Under the pieces are notes generated by a model, which saw only the letters and a list, made by a program, of their open reading frames with translations, did no database searches and had not been told where the DNA came from. Below, in pieces: positions 1 through 9,511 of a DNA stretch of 47,330 bases; position 1 is the stretch's first letter; every line of letters starts with the position of its first letter. The stretch is from positions 1-47,330 of the forward strand of contig NZ_JACHJK010000030.1 of assembly GCF_014203595.1 (NCBI RefSeq). The letters run 5' to 3'. A program made the position numbers and the translations under genes. The stretch comes from Streptomyces echinatus. Its GTDB lineage: Bacteria; Actinomycetota; Actinomycetes; Streptomycetales; Streptomycetaceae.

Positions 1-333
1 GCCTGCATGCCGGACACCGCCTGGCCAATAAACGGGCTCCCGCCAGGCTTATCCCGGAGTTCAGGTAACACCCCGGTTTTGATGTCGTCTGGTTTTCTTT
101 CGACACGTCAGCAGCGATTCACTTGCGTTCGTCTTCCCGGTCCCCACCTGACGCCTCTTACGACGCCTTTTCCTCATCGCTCACCACGACGGTCTTCAGC
201 CAACGCAGCATGAGGCGGTTTGAAGCCTCCCCCCGCAGGGCGGCTCCGAAGGGCCACGAATCCTTCATCTTCCACACAGCACCGCAATTGGAAGCTGTCC
301 TACTACCAACTCCTTCACGCGTTCAGGACGCAA
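1..333. other. Window edge, no recognised gene
   Basis: No open frame here has a ribosome binding site and Streptomyces-like third-position GC over a useful length. Short frames run through on the plus strand, but none resembles a family I recognise. The stretch leads directly into the HAD-like remnant at 334 without a start codon, so it may be debris of an older insertion. Confidence 0.4.
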
Positions 334-576
334 TACCTGTGGAAACGCGACCACGTCGACGGCTGGCTCGGCGACGCGCCCGTCATCTGGATCGACGACG
401 ACTTCACCGACCTCGACCACGAATGGGCCAGGGAGCGCACCGCCCGTGGTTATGTCACCGCCCTGGTCCAGCCGGATCCGCACATCGGGCTCCTGGCCGA
501 GCACTTGGTCGAGGTTCTGGCGTGGGCCGTCGCCCTGTTGCCCGTCACGCAGGCTGATACCGCAGGCGTTCCATGA
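334..576 (+). pseudogene. HAD-like hydrolase C-terminal remnant
   Basis: The frame ending at 576 contains about 80 residues resembling the C-terminal half of small actinobacterial HAD-domain proteins: a tryptophan-lysine start, then WIDDDF (the acidic HAD motif IV region), then a VQPDPHIGLL segment. Nothing upstream in frame looks like the N-terminal DxD nucleophile motif, and the family is usually about 150-180 residues. I read it as a truncated copy rather than a working enzyme. The frame does extend up to an ATG at 220, but that part has no family similarity that I can see. It lies outside the tRNA-Lys repeat pair, in accessory DNA. Confidence 0.45.
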
Positions 577-911
577 GAAGCCGACGCCGCATAGGCGGTC
601 AAGCCGCGTAAGACACCAACGGCCTGCCCTCGCCACGGTAGACGGCGAGGGCATCAGCCTGGGTGGGGACTGAGCCTGCGCTGATCAAGCGTCGCCCAGC
701 GGCTTCGGCGCGGCGGTTTGGTGCAGGGTTTCGGCCGGTGCGCTGGAGATCCGGGTGATCAAGACGCGGGCGGGCTGACGGGCTGTGGTCAGCTCCCACT
801 GGGCAGCGAGTCTGCCCCCCGTGCTGGACCGTGAGATCGCCGAGAAGGCGGCAAAGGTGTTCCCCGTCTCGTCAGCTCCAGCGGCAACCGATCCGCAGGC
901 CATTGGCACGT
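577..911. other. Gene-free stretch left of the tRNA-Lys repeat
   Basis: About 335 bases with no convincing gene. Minus-strand frames of 66-74 codons cross it but have no recognisable motif or good ribosome binding site. It ends where the 159-bp direct repeat begins. Confidence 0.4.
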
Positions 912-1070
912 CCGCTCACACACCGCCCGCGCAACGCGCCGAAAACGAGTCAGCGCCCGAGCCGACCGAAGCCGACTCAGGCGCTGCACCGCAGGTCAGG
1001 GGCCATATCCCCCGCCCGCCATCGGTAGGCCCTGTGGGACTCGAACCCACAACCAATGGATTAAAAGTCC
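912..1070. repeat. Distal copy of the tRNA-Lys attachment-type repeat
   Basis: This 159-bp segment aligns without gaps to 3834-3992. The right 46 bp (1025-1070) are identical to 3947-3992 and correspond to the 3' part of tRNA-Lys from the anticodon stem to the discriminator base. The left about 113 bp are similar but diverged. The tRNA here is cut off: the sequence after 1070 no longer matches a tRNA. This is the pattern left when a tyrosine-recombinase element integrates into the 3' end of a tRNA gene. No integrase gene is visible between the copies. Confidence 0.75.
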
Positions 1071-1083
1071 TGGCCAAAGGTTG

Positions 1084-1126
1084 CCGGGTGATTCCGAACG
1101 GTGACTGCGCATCCGGAATCACCTGG
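1084..1126. other. Inverted repeat next to the partial tRNA copy
   Basis: A 13-bp stem (one G-T pair) formed by 1084-1096 and 1114-1126 around a 17-nt loop; the inner 10 bp (GGTGATTCCG and its complement) are perfect. It lies 14 bp inside the repeat end. It could be a terminator without a U-tract or a recombination-related site; the sequence alone does not decide. Confidence 0.35.
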
Positions 1127-1346
1127 TCAGCGCACATCCAAGGTGATCGTCAGTCTGCCCCATGCCAGCTCGTGCCACCGCATCCGCTCACGCATCGCTC
1201 ACGCGTTATCGCAGCCCTGAACAGTGGGGGAAGGCTGCAAAGTCCTGGAGCAACGAGCTGGCCACATGAGTCCCTGACCCCGCTCCGCTGAAGCACGCCG
1301 CCCCCTTCCTCCCCTCGGCCCGAAACCGCACATACCGCATCCAGAA

Positions 1347-1718
1347 CTACTCCGGTCGTTGTACGAGGAACGCGGCTGCCGCATCCACGTCAGCTGCGCA
1401 GGCGAGGGTCGGCAGTTCGTGGCTAGGCAAACCAGCAAGTTCCAGCGCAGCCCGCCCGAGCCTGTGTGCGGCCCCAATCGATTGACCGTCAGCGACGGAA
1501 GCATAGAAGCGCGCAGCGTACGTGATCGCGTCTGAGTCTCCGATCTTGTCCGCCATGCCGATCGCAAAGGGAACCGTCTCAACAAGGTCGTTGATTTGGC
1601 TGGCGGAGTGGCAGGAATTGAGGACTACCAGCAGCGGCGGATCGTCGGAAGCCTCAATGGCGCTGGCAAACGCCCGAGCTGTAACGATGGCACGGAACTG
1701 CGATCTCCCCACCGTCAG
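1347..1718 (-). pseudogene. CHAT-domain protease C-terminal remnant
   Basis: Read on the minus strand, about 124 residues resemble the C-terminal half of CHAT (caspase-like) domains. LLVVLNSCHSAS carries the catalytic-cysteine region (NxCHSA), followed by a VPFAIGMADKIGD strand-turn, FYASVADGQSI and an AHRLGRAALELAG helix. The catalytic-histidine region that should precede it is missing. The similarity begins exactly where the immunity gene ends (1721), with no start codon or ribosome binding site of its own. It therefore looks like the tail of a larger CHAT protein whose front half was replaced. CHAT proteins often act as effectors in conflict systems. Confidence 0.6.
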
Positions 1719-1720
1719 GT

Positions 1721-2167
1721 TCAGTCGAGGTCGCCCGTTTGCACGAGGTGCTCCGTGAAGGCGGCGGCGATGCGCGGGCGCGTGGCATCCGGGACGGGAG
1801 CATCCGGGAGGTCGGCCTCCAGACCCCATTCCGTGTTGAACATGACGGCCATACCATCTGGCACCACGATGTTCCTCAGCCAGAGAACGAACCTCGCCGC
1901 CGAATGTGCGGTGCAGTCCTTGACTGAGACCCCTTCGGGAGACAGCAGTGCCATGCCTTCCAGCTGCTCGTCGTCCAGGGTGATCCCGAAGTGCATCGAC
2001 GACCCGCTGATGGGACCGTCAGTTCCGTCGTCGACCCGGATGAACTCGTCGGGGTTGCGTTCCCGGAGCCGGGATTCCAGGCCCTCGTAGGTCAGTCCCC
2101 AGCTCTGCCCGTTCAGCGGGGTGAAGATGTACATGGTGCGCAGTTCCGCGATCTGCTCCGGTTCCAT
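1721..2167 (-). CDS. Probable immunity protein for the adjacent toxin
   Basis: A 148-residue soluble acidic protein starting at ATG 2167, preceded by AGGAAG nine bases upstream; a longer frame to 2218 would overlap the toxin end. It has no membrane segment or signal peptide. The repeated aromatic/acidic pattern (MYIFTPLNG, SWGLTYEGLESRL, HFGITLDDEQLEGMALL) resembles small immunity proteins that bind a secreted nuclease toxin, but I cannot assign it to a numbered Imm family. It begins 31 bp after the toxin stop codon in the same direction, the usual toxin-immunity order. Function is inferred from size and position. Confidence 0.6.
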   Translation of the reverse strand: MEPEQIAELRTMYIFTPLNGQSWGLTYEGLESRLRERNPDEFIRVDDGTDGPISGSSMHFGITLDDEQLEGMALLSPEGVSVKDCTAHSAARFVLWLRNIVVPDGMAVMFNTEWGLEADLPDAPVPDATRPRIAAAFTEHLVQTGDLD

Positions 2168-2198
2168 AAGAGTCTGCTTCCTGTGCGAGGGGGCGGAG

Positions 2199-3845
2199 TC
2201 AGGGGACGTAGCGTGCATGGCCCTTGACGCCGTAGGCGGCCATCATGATGCGCCAGTACTGGACGGCTTCCTGGTTGTTGGTGACCGTCTCCACTCCGCG
2301 CATCTCCTTGTTACGCGGGTCGCGGAGCGCGGCGGCGTATTTCTTCAGCTCGTCACGATCCGACCGATAGAGGAAGTCCTTCTTTCCGCTCTCGTGGTTC
2401 ACGCGGAGTTCGTCGAGCGAGCGGTAGCACCGCTGGTTCGGCTTGTTGACGTACTTGGCCTCGATGGCCATCCCGTCGGCCTCACGGAACCCGTCCACCA
2501 TGAGCGTGTTGTTCACGCTGTGCCCGGCCGGGATGGGCACTTCGTATTCGGGATAGCCGGCCACCCGCATCTGGTAGGCGACCTCGGCCGGCCTGCCGCC
2601 TGAGAAGTCCCCCGAACGCAGGGAGTTCAGCCAGGTCTGGAAGTTCTTCTGTTCGCCAGGCTTGAGTAGCGGGAAGCGTGGGTCTGGCGGAATCTCCGGT
2701 GAGATCGGCTGGACTCGTGGGCCGTTTGCCGGGCGGTAGGCGGCCGGCACCAGGGTCGGTATGCGGATCAGTGGACCAAGGAGCGGCGGCACGCCAGGTA
2801 TGAAGCCACCGCTGTCCGGCTGCGGCATCGGCACGCGTGCCTTGGAGCTGTCCAGGGCCGGTGGGATCTTGCCGAGGGCAGCGATCCGCATGTCCCCCGC
2901 GGCGAGTTCATGCAGCCCACCGTCGTGGCCGTCTCCTCCGAGACTCGGCTGCTCCCACGGCCAGAGATTGTCGAGGGGTGAGGTCTCCTCGTAGGGCAGC
3001 CGCCGCTTGGCTGTCTCTATGTGATCGGCGTAGGCGTCGCACGCATTGGCAAGCATCTTGCAGGCGACGGGAAGATTCGCCATGAGCGTCTCGTGCTCGC
3101 CGAGCTCACCGGGCGGCGGGTTCTTGCCGACGAACTTCTCGAAGAAGCCCTTGACCGCGCTCGCTGTCTCACCGGCCTGGTCCAGCGTTGCGGTCCTCCA
3201 CGCGGCCTCCGAGTCCCAGTAGGCGTCTTCCAGAATCTTGGACGCCTGACGCCACGTCTTGGCCACTGCCCGAAGCTTGTGGGGCTGCCCCAGGAAGCGT
3301 TCATTGAAGAGGTACTGATCGACGCCACTGGTCTCGCCGACGACCTCAGGCAGGTCCTGCGCGTTGTGGCTCGCCCGCGGGTTGCAGTCAGGGCCGGACG
3401 GCTGCGCGCCGATCCCCATGTCCAGCGGGCTCTTCCCCAGGAGTTCCGCCGCGATCTTGCTCTCCTGCTTGAGGAGCTCCTCCGACGACTTGAGCAGAGC
3501 GCCAGCACCGTTGGCCATCACTTGATGAGCGAAGCCGGACTTGTCGAACACCGTCGCGACGGCTTCCTTGTACACCGTGGCGAAGGCCCGGCCCGCATCG
3601 TTGTCGCCGGCCATGCCACCGTGCTCGCTGAGTTCCGTAAAGAGGAGACTCAGCATCTCGTAGATCAGGTCGCGCAGCCCCACCATCGACCAGGACGCGT
3701 TGACGAAGTTCGCCGTCTGATGCCGAAGATCCAACGGTTCCCCCGCTGACCGCTGTCGATACCCCAGGGAACCGTACACGCCTGCGAACTCGGCCAGTCC
3801 TGGATGCACCCGATCCACAGGACGTGCGCACGCCCGCTCACGCAT
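2199..3845 (-). CDS. Polymorphic toxin, restriction-endonuclease-fold C-terminus
   Basis: A 548-residue protein of three parts. The N-terminal 40-330 or so is helical and WXG100-like (NASWSMVGLRDLIYEMLSLLFTELSEHGG), typical of type VII-secreted toxins. A proline-rich linker follows at about 340-395. The C-terminal about 150 residues resemble a Tox-REase domain (closest in my memory to Tox-REase-2), with an acidic stretch around D451-D457 and a catalytic-type ExK at E462-K464 (IEAKYV), ending in ARYVP. The predicted action is DNA cleavage in competitor cells. The start is uncertain: ATG 3845 lies inside the tRNA-flank repeat and lacks a clear ribosome binding site; GTG 3779 is an alternative. 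No secretion genes are nearby. Confidence 0.7.
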   Translation of the reverse strand: MRERACARPVDRVHPGLAEFAGVYGSLGYRQRSAGEPLDLRHQTANFVNASWSMVGLRDLIYEMLSLLFTELSEHGGMAGDNDAGRAFATVYKEAVATVFDKSGFAHQVMANGAGALLKSSEELLKQESKIAAELLGKSPLDMGIGAQPSGPDCNPRASHNAQDLPEVVGETSGVDQYLFNERFLGQPHKLRAVAKTWRQASKILEDAYWDSEAAWRTATLDQAGETASAVKGFFEKFVGKNPPPGELGEHETLMANLPVACKMLANACDAYADHIETAKRRLPYEETSPLDNLWPWEQPSLGGDGHDGGLHELAAGDMRIAALGKIPPALDSSKARVPMPQPDSGGFIPGVPPLLGPLIRIPTLVPAAYRPANGPRVQPISPEIPPDPRFPLLKPGEQKNFQTWLNSLRSGDFSGGRPAEVAYQMRVAGYPEYEVPIPAGHSVNNTLMVDGFREADGMAIEAKYVNKPNQRCYRSLDELRVNHESGKKDFLYRSDRDELKKYAAALRDPRNKEMRGVETVTNNQEAVQYWRIMMAAYGVKGHARYVP

Positions 3846-3992
3846 CGCTCGCGCAAGAGCCGGAAAACGAAGCAGCGCCCGAGTCGACCGAAGCCGACCC
3901 GAGCGCTGCGTAGCAGGTCAGAGGGGTTAACCCCCGCCCGCAACCCGTAGGCCCTGTGGGACTCGAACCCACAACCAATGGATTAAAAGTCC
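3834..3992. repeat. tRNA-proximal copy of the attachment-type repeat
   Basis: Partner of 912-1070. Identity is perfect over 3947-3992 (the tRNA 3' part) and diverged over 3834-3946. A further 17-bp match to the outer end (3834-3850) occurs at 1184-1200, inside the island. The outer end overlaps the first codons of the toxin frame. Confidence 0.75.
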
Positions 3993-4020
3993 ACTGCTCT
4001 GCCAATTGAGCTAAGGGCCC
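3948..4020 (-). tRNA. tRNA-Lys (UUU)
   Basis: A complete cloverleaf of 73 nt read on the minus strand. The anticodon loop CTTTTAA gives UUU, the T-loop is GGTTCGAGTCC, and no CCA is encoded. Its 3' part is the target duplicated at 1025-1070, so this is the likely integration site of the island to its left. Confidence 0.93.
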
Positions 4021-4054
4021 AGGCGATGTTGCTTGTCCGAGCATAGCCGGACGA

Positions 4055-4089
4055 GGCCGTGTCGCCGATCGGGTATCGGGGACACGGCC
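4055..4089 (-). terminator. Hairpin terminator after the permease gene
   Basis: Arms GGCCGTGTC and GACACGGCC, extended inward by CCGAT/ATCGG with one mismatch. It lies 31 bp beyond the permease stop codon and before tRNA-Lys. There is no strong U-tract, as is common in Streptomyces. Confidence 0.6.
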
Positions 4090-4119
4090 GCGTCGCCAGG
4101 GGCAGGAGCGGGGAGATGG

Positions 4120-5661
4120 TCACTTTTCGGCCGGGATGGGAGCCTGGGCGGGGGTGCGGGCGAGGAACCAGTGGCGGGCCGAGGCCAGCCACCAGGTCGC
4201 CGCGAAGCCGAGGACGACCAGGACGGCGACCGGGGCGTAGTTGAAGGTCTTCCAGGTGACCGGGGAGACCTGCGGGAGCATGAAGAGGACCGTGATCACC
4301 AGCACCCAGCTCACCGAGACGATCCCGATGAGCCCCGACCAGCGGCCCAGGTGCCAGGGGCCCCGGTCGAAGGCGGCGCCCTTGCGGACCCGGAGGAAGG
4401 TCGGGATGACGTACGCGATGTAGAGCCCGATGACCGCGATCGAGGTGACCGCCGCGTAGGCCGTCGTGTTGATCAGATAGGGCAGGCCCAGGGCCAGGGC
4501 GCCGAGCGCGGCCAGCCAGACCGCCGCGACGGGGGTCCGGGTGCGCGGGCTGACCGTGTGCCAGACGCGGGAGAAGGGCAGTGCGCCGTCCCGTGAAAAG
4601 GCGTAGATCATGCGGCTGTTGGCGGTGACGGAGGCCATGCCGCAGAAGAGCTGGGCGCCGATCACCACCAGCAGGAGCAGCTTTCCGGTCGTCGCGCCGA
4701 GCGCGTCCAGGAGGATCTGGGCCGGCGGGGCGCCCGTGGGGGTGGCCAGTTCCGCGTCGTACGACTGGATGGCGAACGTGAATCCGAGGAGCAGCACGAA
4801 GCCGGCGATCCAGGACGTCCAGATCGAGCGGACGATGCCCTTGGGGCCGGCCGTCGACGCGTCGTGGGTCTCCTCCGTCATATGGGCCGAGGCGTCGTAG
4901 CCGGTGAAGGTGTACTGGGCCATCAGCAGGCCGAGGAGGACCACGTACGGACCGCTGCCCCAGCCCGTCCGGTTGACGAACTCGGTGAAGACGAAATCCG
5001 GTGACCGGTGGTGGTCGGGCACCAGCGCCAGGGCGCCGACGATCACCGCCACGCCCACGACGTGCCACCACACGCTCACGCTGTTCAGGAAGGCCACGAT
5101 CCGGACGCCGAAGGTGTTCAGCAGTCCGTGCAGGACGAGGATCGCCGCGAACAGCGCCACGGTGCGGCCCGGCGTCACCCCGAAACCGAACTGGAGGTTC
5201 AGGTAGGCGCCCAGGAAGGAGGCGGCGCCGAAGTCGATGCCCGCGGTCACCGCGACCTGTCCCAGCACGTTGAACCAGCCCGTGAACCAGGCCCAGGCCG
5301 CCGCCGAGCGCGGGGGTGCCAGGCGGTGCGCCCAGAAGTACAGGCCGGCCGAGGTGGGGTAGGCCGAGCAGATCTCGGCCATCGACAGGCCCACGAAGAG
5401 CGTCATGAGCCCCACCGCCACCCAGCCCCAGGTGATCACCGCGGGGCCGCCCGTGGTCATGCCGAACAGATAGAGCGTCAGGCAGCCGGAGAGGACCGAG
5501 ATGATCGTGAAGGAGACGGCGTAGTTCGAGAACGCCGACATGCGGCGGGCGAGGACCTGGGTGTAGCCGAGCTGCGCCAGCCGTTCCTCGTCCGAAAGGC
5601 CGGAACCTCCCGGCCGCCCACCCGCTTCCGGCTGCCCGCCCGCTCTCGCGTCATCTGTCAT
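4120..5661 (-). CDS. APC-family amino acid permease
   Basis: 513 residues with about 12 hydrophobic helices; normal length for the amino acid-polyamine-organocation family. The N-terminus (DEERLAQLGYTQVLARRMSAFSNYAVSF) and the first helix with SVLSGCLTLYLFG are typical of the GABA/amino acid permease branch, and GLSMAEICSAYPTSAGLYFW is the conserved loop 2-3 region. It would import an amino acid or amine by proton coupling in the cytoplasmic membrane; the substrate cannot be read from sequence. It is a single gene with its own terminator; start ATG 5661 follows a G-rich stretch. Confidence 0.85.
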   Translation of the reverse strand: MTDDARAGGQPEAGGRPGGSGLSDEERLAQLGYTQVLARRMSAFSNYAVSFTIISVLSGCLTLYLFGMTTGGPAVITWGWVAVGLMTLFVGLSMAEICSAYPTSAGLYFWAHRLAPPRSAAAWAWFTGWFNVLGQVAVTAGIDFGAASFLGAYLNLQFGFGVTPGRTVALFAAILVLHGLLNTFGVRIVAFLNSVSVWWHVVGVAVIVGALALVPDHHRSPDFVFTEFVNRTGWGSGPYVVLLGLLMAQYTFTGYDASAHMTEETHDASTAGPKGIVRSIWTSWIAGFVLLLGFTFAIQSYDAELATPTGAPPAQILLDALGATTGKLLLLVVIGAQLFCGMASVTANSRMIYAFSRDGALPFSRVWHTVSPRTRTPVAAVWLAALGALALGLPYLINTTAYAAVTSIAVIGLYIAYVIPTFLRVRKGAAFDRGPWHLGRWSGLIGIVSVSWVLVITVLFMLPQVSPVTWKTFNYAPVAVLVVLGFAATWWLASARHWFLARTPAQAPIPAEK

Positions 5662-5807
5662 GCCCCCAGCAATTCCCTCGCGGAGGGCGTGACATGCGTC
5701 ACTCGGACATGCGGTGTGGCCGGAAGATCCCCTCGCGGGGCCCGTCGCCGGCCCCGGCCCCCGCCCGGACGGCGGCCGAACCCCCGCCGTCGCCGGTCCG
5801 GAACGCC

Positions 5808-5845
5808 GGAAGGGCCCGTACGACCGAAGTCGTACGGGCCCTTCC
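5808..5845. terminator. Strong terminator after the DEAD-box helicase
   Basis: A perfect 16-bp stem (5808-5823 with 5830-5845) and a 6-nt loop, 16 bp past the helicase stop. The symmetric form could act on both strands. Confidence 0.85.
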
Positions 5846-5860
5846 TCACCTCACTCGGTG

Positions 5861-7978
<2,118 letters not shown>

Positions 7979-8359
7979 GCGAATGCGAAACCTTCCGGAG
8001 TCTCTTCGGCACGCGCCCGTCAACTCCGTGAATCGCTCACGACCGCCTCAATGCGGTCCGCCACGGTAAGGGAGAGTACGCGCCACACGGCGCGCTCTGC
8101 AGTGGCGCCGGGCAAATGGGATCAAACGATCTACCACCATACGCACCCTCCACCCCCGAAGGCAAACCGATGTGTGGAGCCGCACGTCGGCGGGAGATCA
8201 CTCCCCCGGCTCCGGCCCGCCCGGTCCCCGATTCCGGCCGGCGCCGCTTTCCGGTCGCCGCAAGGGCTGCCGCCCCCACAGGCGGCTCCCGGCGGTACCG
8301 AACCGGTGTCTCGCGAACCGTCCCCGCCCGGCTTCGTCCCCGGCCCGGTGCGGCGAACG
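7979..8359. other. Helicase upstream region, 381 bp without a gene
   Basis: Lies between the lipoprotein stop and the helicase start, both minus strand. No reading frame has Streptomyces codon use with a start signal. It should hold the helicase promoter and a possibly long 5' leader; no known riboswitch is recognised. Confidence 0.5.
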
Positions 8360-8896
8360 TCACACCGGAACGCCCGCCGCGGGTGCCGGCTCCCGCTGGA
8401 CCAGCTGCGGCCCCGTCTCCTCGTGCGCCGACGAGGACGGCTCGGCCGACGGCTGCTCCGTGACGGGCGGCGGCGGGGTGGTGGCCGGCGGCTCGGGCGG
8501 GGCGGAGCTGGCCGGGGGCGTCGGCTCCACCTCGGTCGGCGCCGGATCCCCGGGCGGGTCGGTCTTCCCCGGCTCCCCCGGCTTCCCGGGCCTTCCCGGC
8601 TTCCCCGGCGTCTGCGACGCGCTGCCCGTGCCCGACGGGCCGGCCGGCGCCGGGGCCGACCGGCCCGGCCTGGCCTTGCCGCCGTGCCCGCGCTTGCCGT
8701 CAGCGGCCACGCCCTCGTCGGCGTAGCCGCCCACATCCGCCACGGGGACGCCGTCGGGCGCCTCGCCGCCGCGCTGCCCCGCCGAGTGGGAGGGACGGGC
8801 CCGGCCCGCGTCGTCGCCCACGTTCACGCAGCCGGCGGCGGCGCTGACGGCCAGGACCGTCACGGCGAGACGGACGGGTACGTTCAAAGGGCGCAC
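8360..8896 (-). CDS. Collagen-like proline-rich lipoprotein
   Basis: 178 residues from GTG 8896, chosen because GGAGG sits eight bases upstream; an upstream GTG at 8905 would place the Shine-Dalgarno sequence inside the gene. The N-terminus is a signal peptide (RLAVTVLAVSAAAGC) with the lipid-modified cysteine at about 23. After a charged linker comes a short run of G-x-y triplets (GKPGRPGKPGEPGK), then a proline/threonine/alanine-rich segment. It is likely an extended surface lipoprotein anchored to the outer face of the membrane. No enzymatic domain is seen, and the exact role is unknown. Confidence 0.7.
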   Translation of the reverse strand: MRPLNVPVRLAVTVLAVSAAAGCVNVGDDAGRARPSHSAGQRGGEAPDGVPVADVGGYADEGVAADGKRGHGGKARPGRSAPAPAGPSGTGSASQTPGKPGRPGKPGEPGKTDPPGDPAPTEVEPTPPASSAPPEPPATTPPPPVTEQPSAEPSSSAHEETGPQLVQREPAPAAGVPV

Positions 8897-9077
8897 GGCG
8901 GCCACCTCCGGGGGCGGGGAAAGGAGTCAACCTGCCCAACTCCCGCCGCCCGCAAGAGGACACGCGCCCCGCGCGCAGAGGCGCACGGGCCCACGGCCGC
9001 CGGCGCTCGGCCCCACCGGCGTCAGCGCCCCCCTGCGCACCCCGCGCACCGCCGCCCGGACGTACGCCTCCCCGCGC

Positions 9078-9428
9078 TCACCCGTAGCCGAGGGCGTGCA
9101 GGCGGGTGTCGTCGATGCCGAAGTGGTGGGCGATCTCGTGCACCACGGTCACCTCGGTCTCCGCGACCACGTCCTCGCGGCTCTCGCACATCCTGAGCGT
9201 CGGCCCCCGGTAGACGGTGATCCGGTCCGGCAGGACACCCGCGTACCACTCGCCCCGGTCGGTGAGCGGTGTCCCCTCGTAGAGCCCGAGCAGCTCGGGA
9301 TCGTCGGCGGGCGGCTCGTCCTCGACGAACACCGCGACGTTGTCCATCAGCCGTGTCAGCTCCGGCGGAATCCGGTCGAGCGCCTCGGCGACCAGTTCCT
9401 CGAACTCCTCGCGCGTCATCTCCAGCAC
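9078..9428 (-). CDS. Zincin-like metallopeptidase (DUF1025/MMP family)
   Basis: About 116 residues. The C-terminal VVHEIAHHFGIDD is the HExxHxxGxxD zinc-binding signature, with E as catalytic base. The upstream part, MTREEFEELVAEALDRIPPELTRLMDNVAVFVED, is the standard start of this small actinobacterial family. GTG 9428 or ATG 9419 are both possible starts; neither has a strong ribosome binding site, and a longer frame to 9512 is probably not used. It is cytoplasmic with unknown substrate. The next gene is divergent. Confidence 0.8.
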   Translation of the reverse strand: MLEMTREEFEELVAEALDRIPPELTRLMDNVAVFVEDEPPADDPELLGLYEGTPLTDRGEWYAGVLPDRITVYRGPTLRMCESREDVVAETEVTVVHEIAHHFGIDDTRLHALGYG

Positions 9429-9511
9429 ATGGTCATTGTCCGGTACGAACGGCCCGTACGAGAGTGCCGGGCCGTCGCATATCCGCGCCGCGGCACGGGC
9501 ATACGGGACCA

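Noticed and set aside
1025..1070. Second tRNA-Lys gene
   Set aside because: Only the 3' part is present; the D-arm and acceptor 5' strand are missing.
3838..4044. Short open frame of 68 codons across tRNA-Lys
   Set aside because: It is a translation through the tRNA and its flank, a common spurious call.
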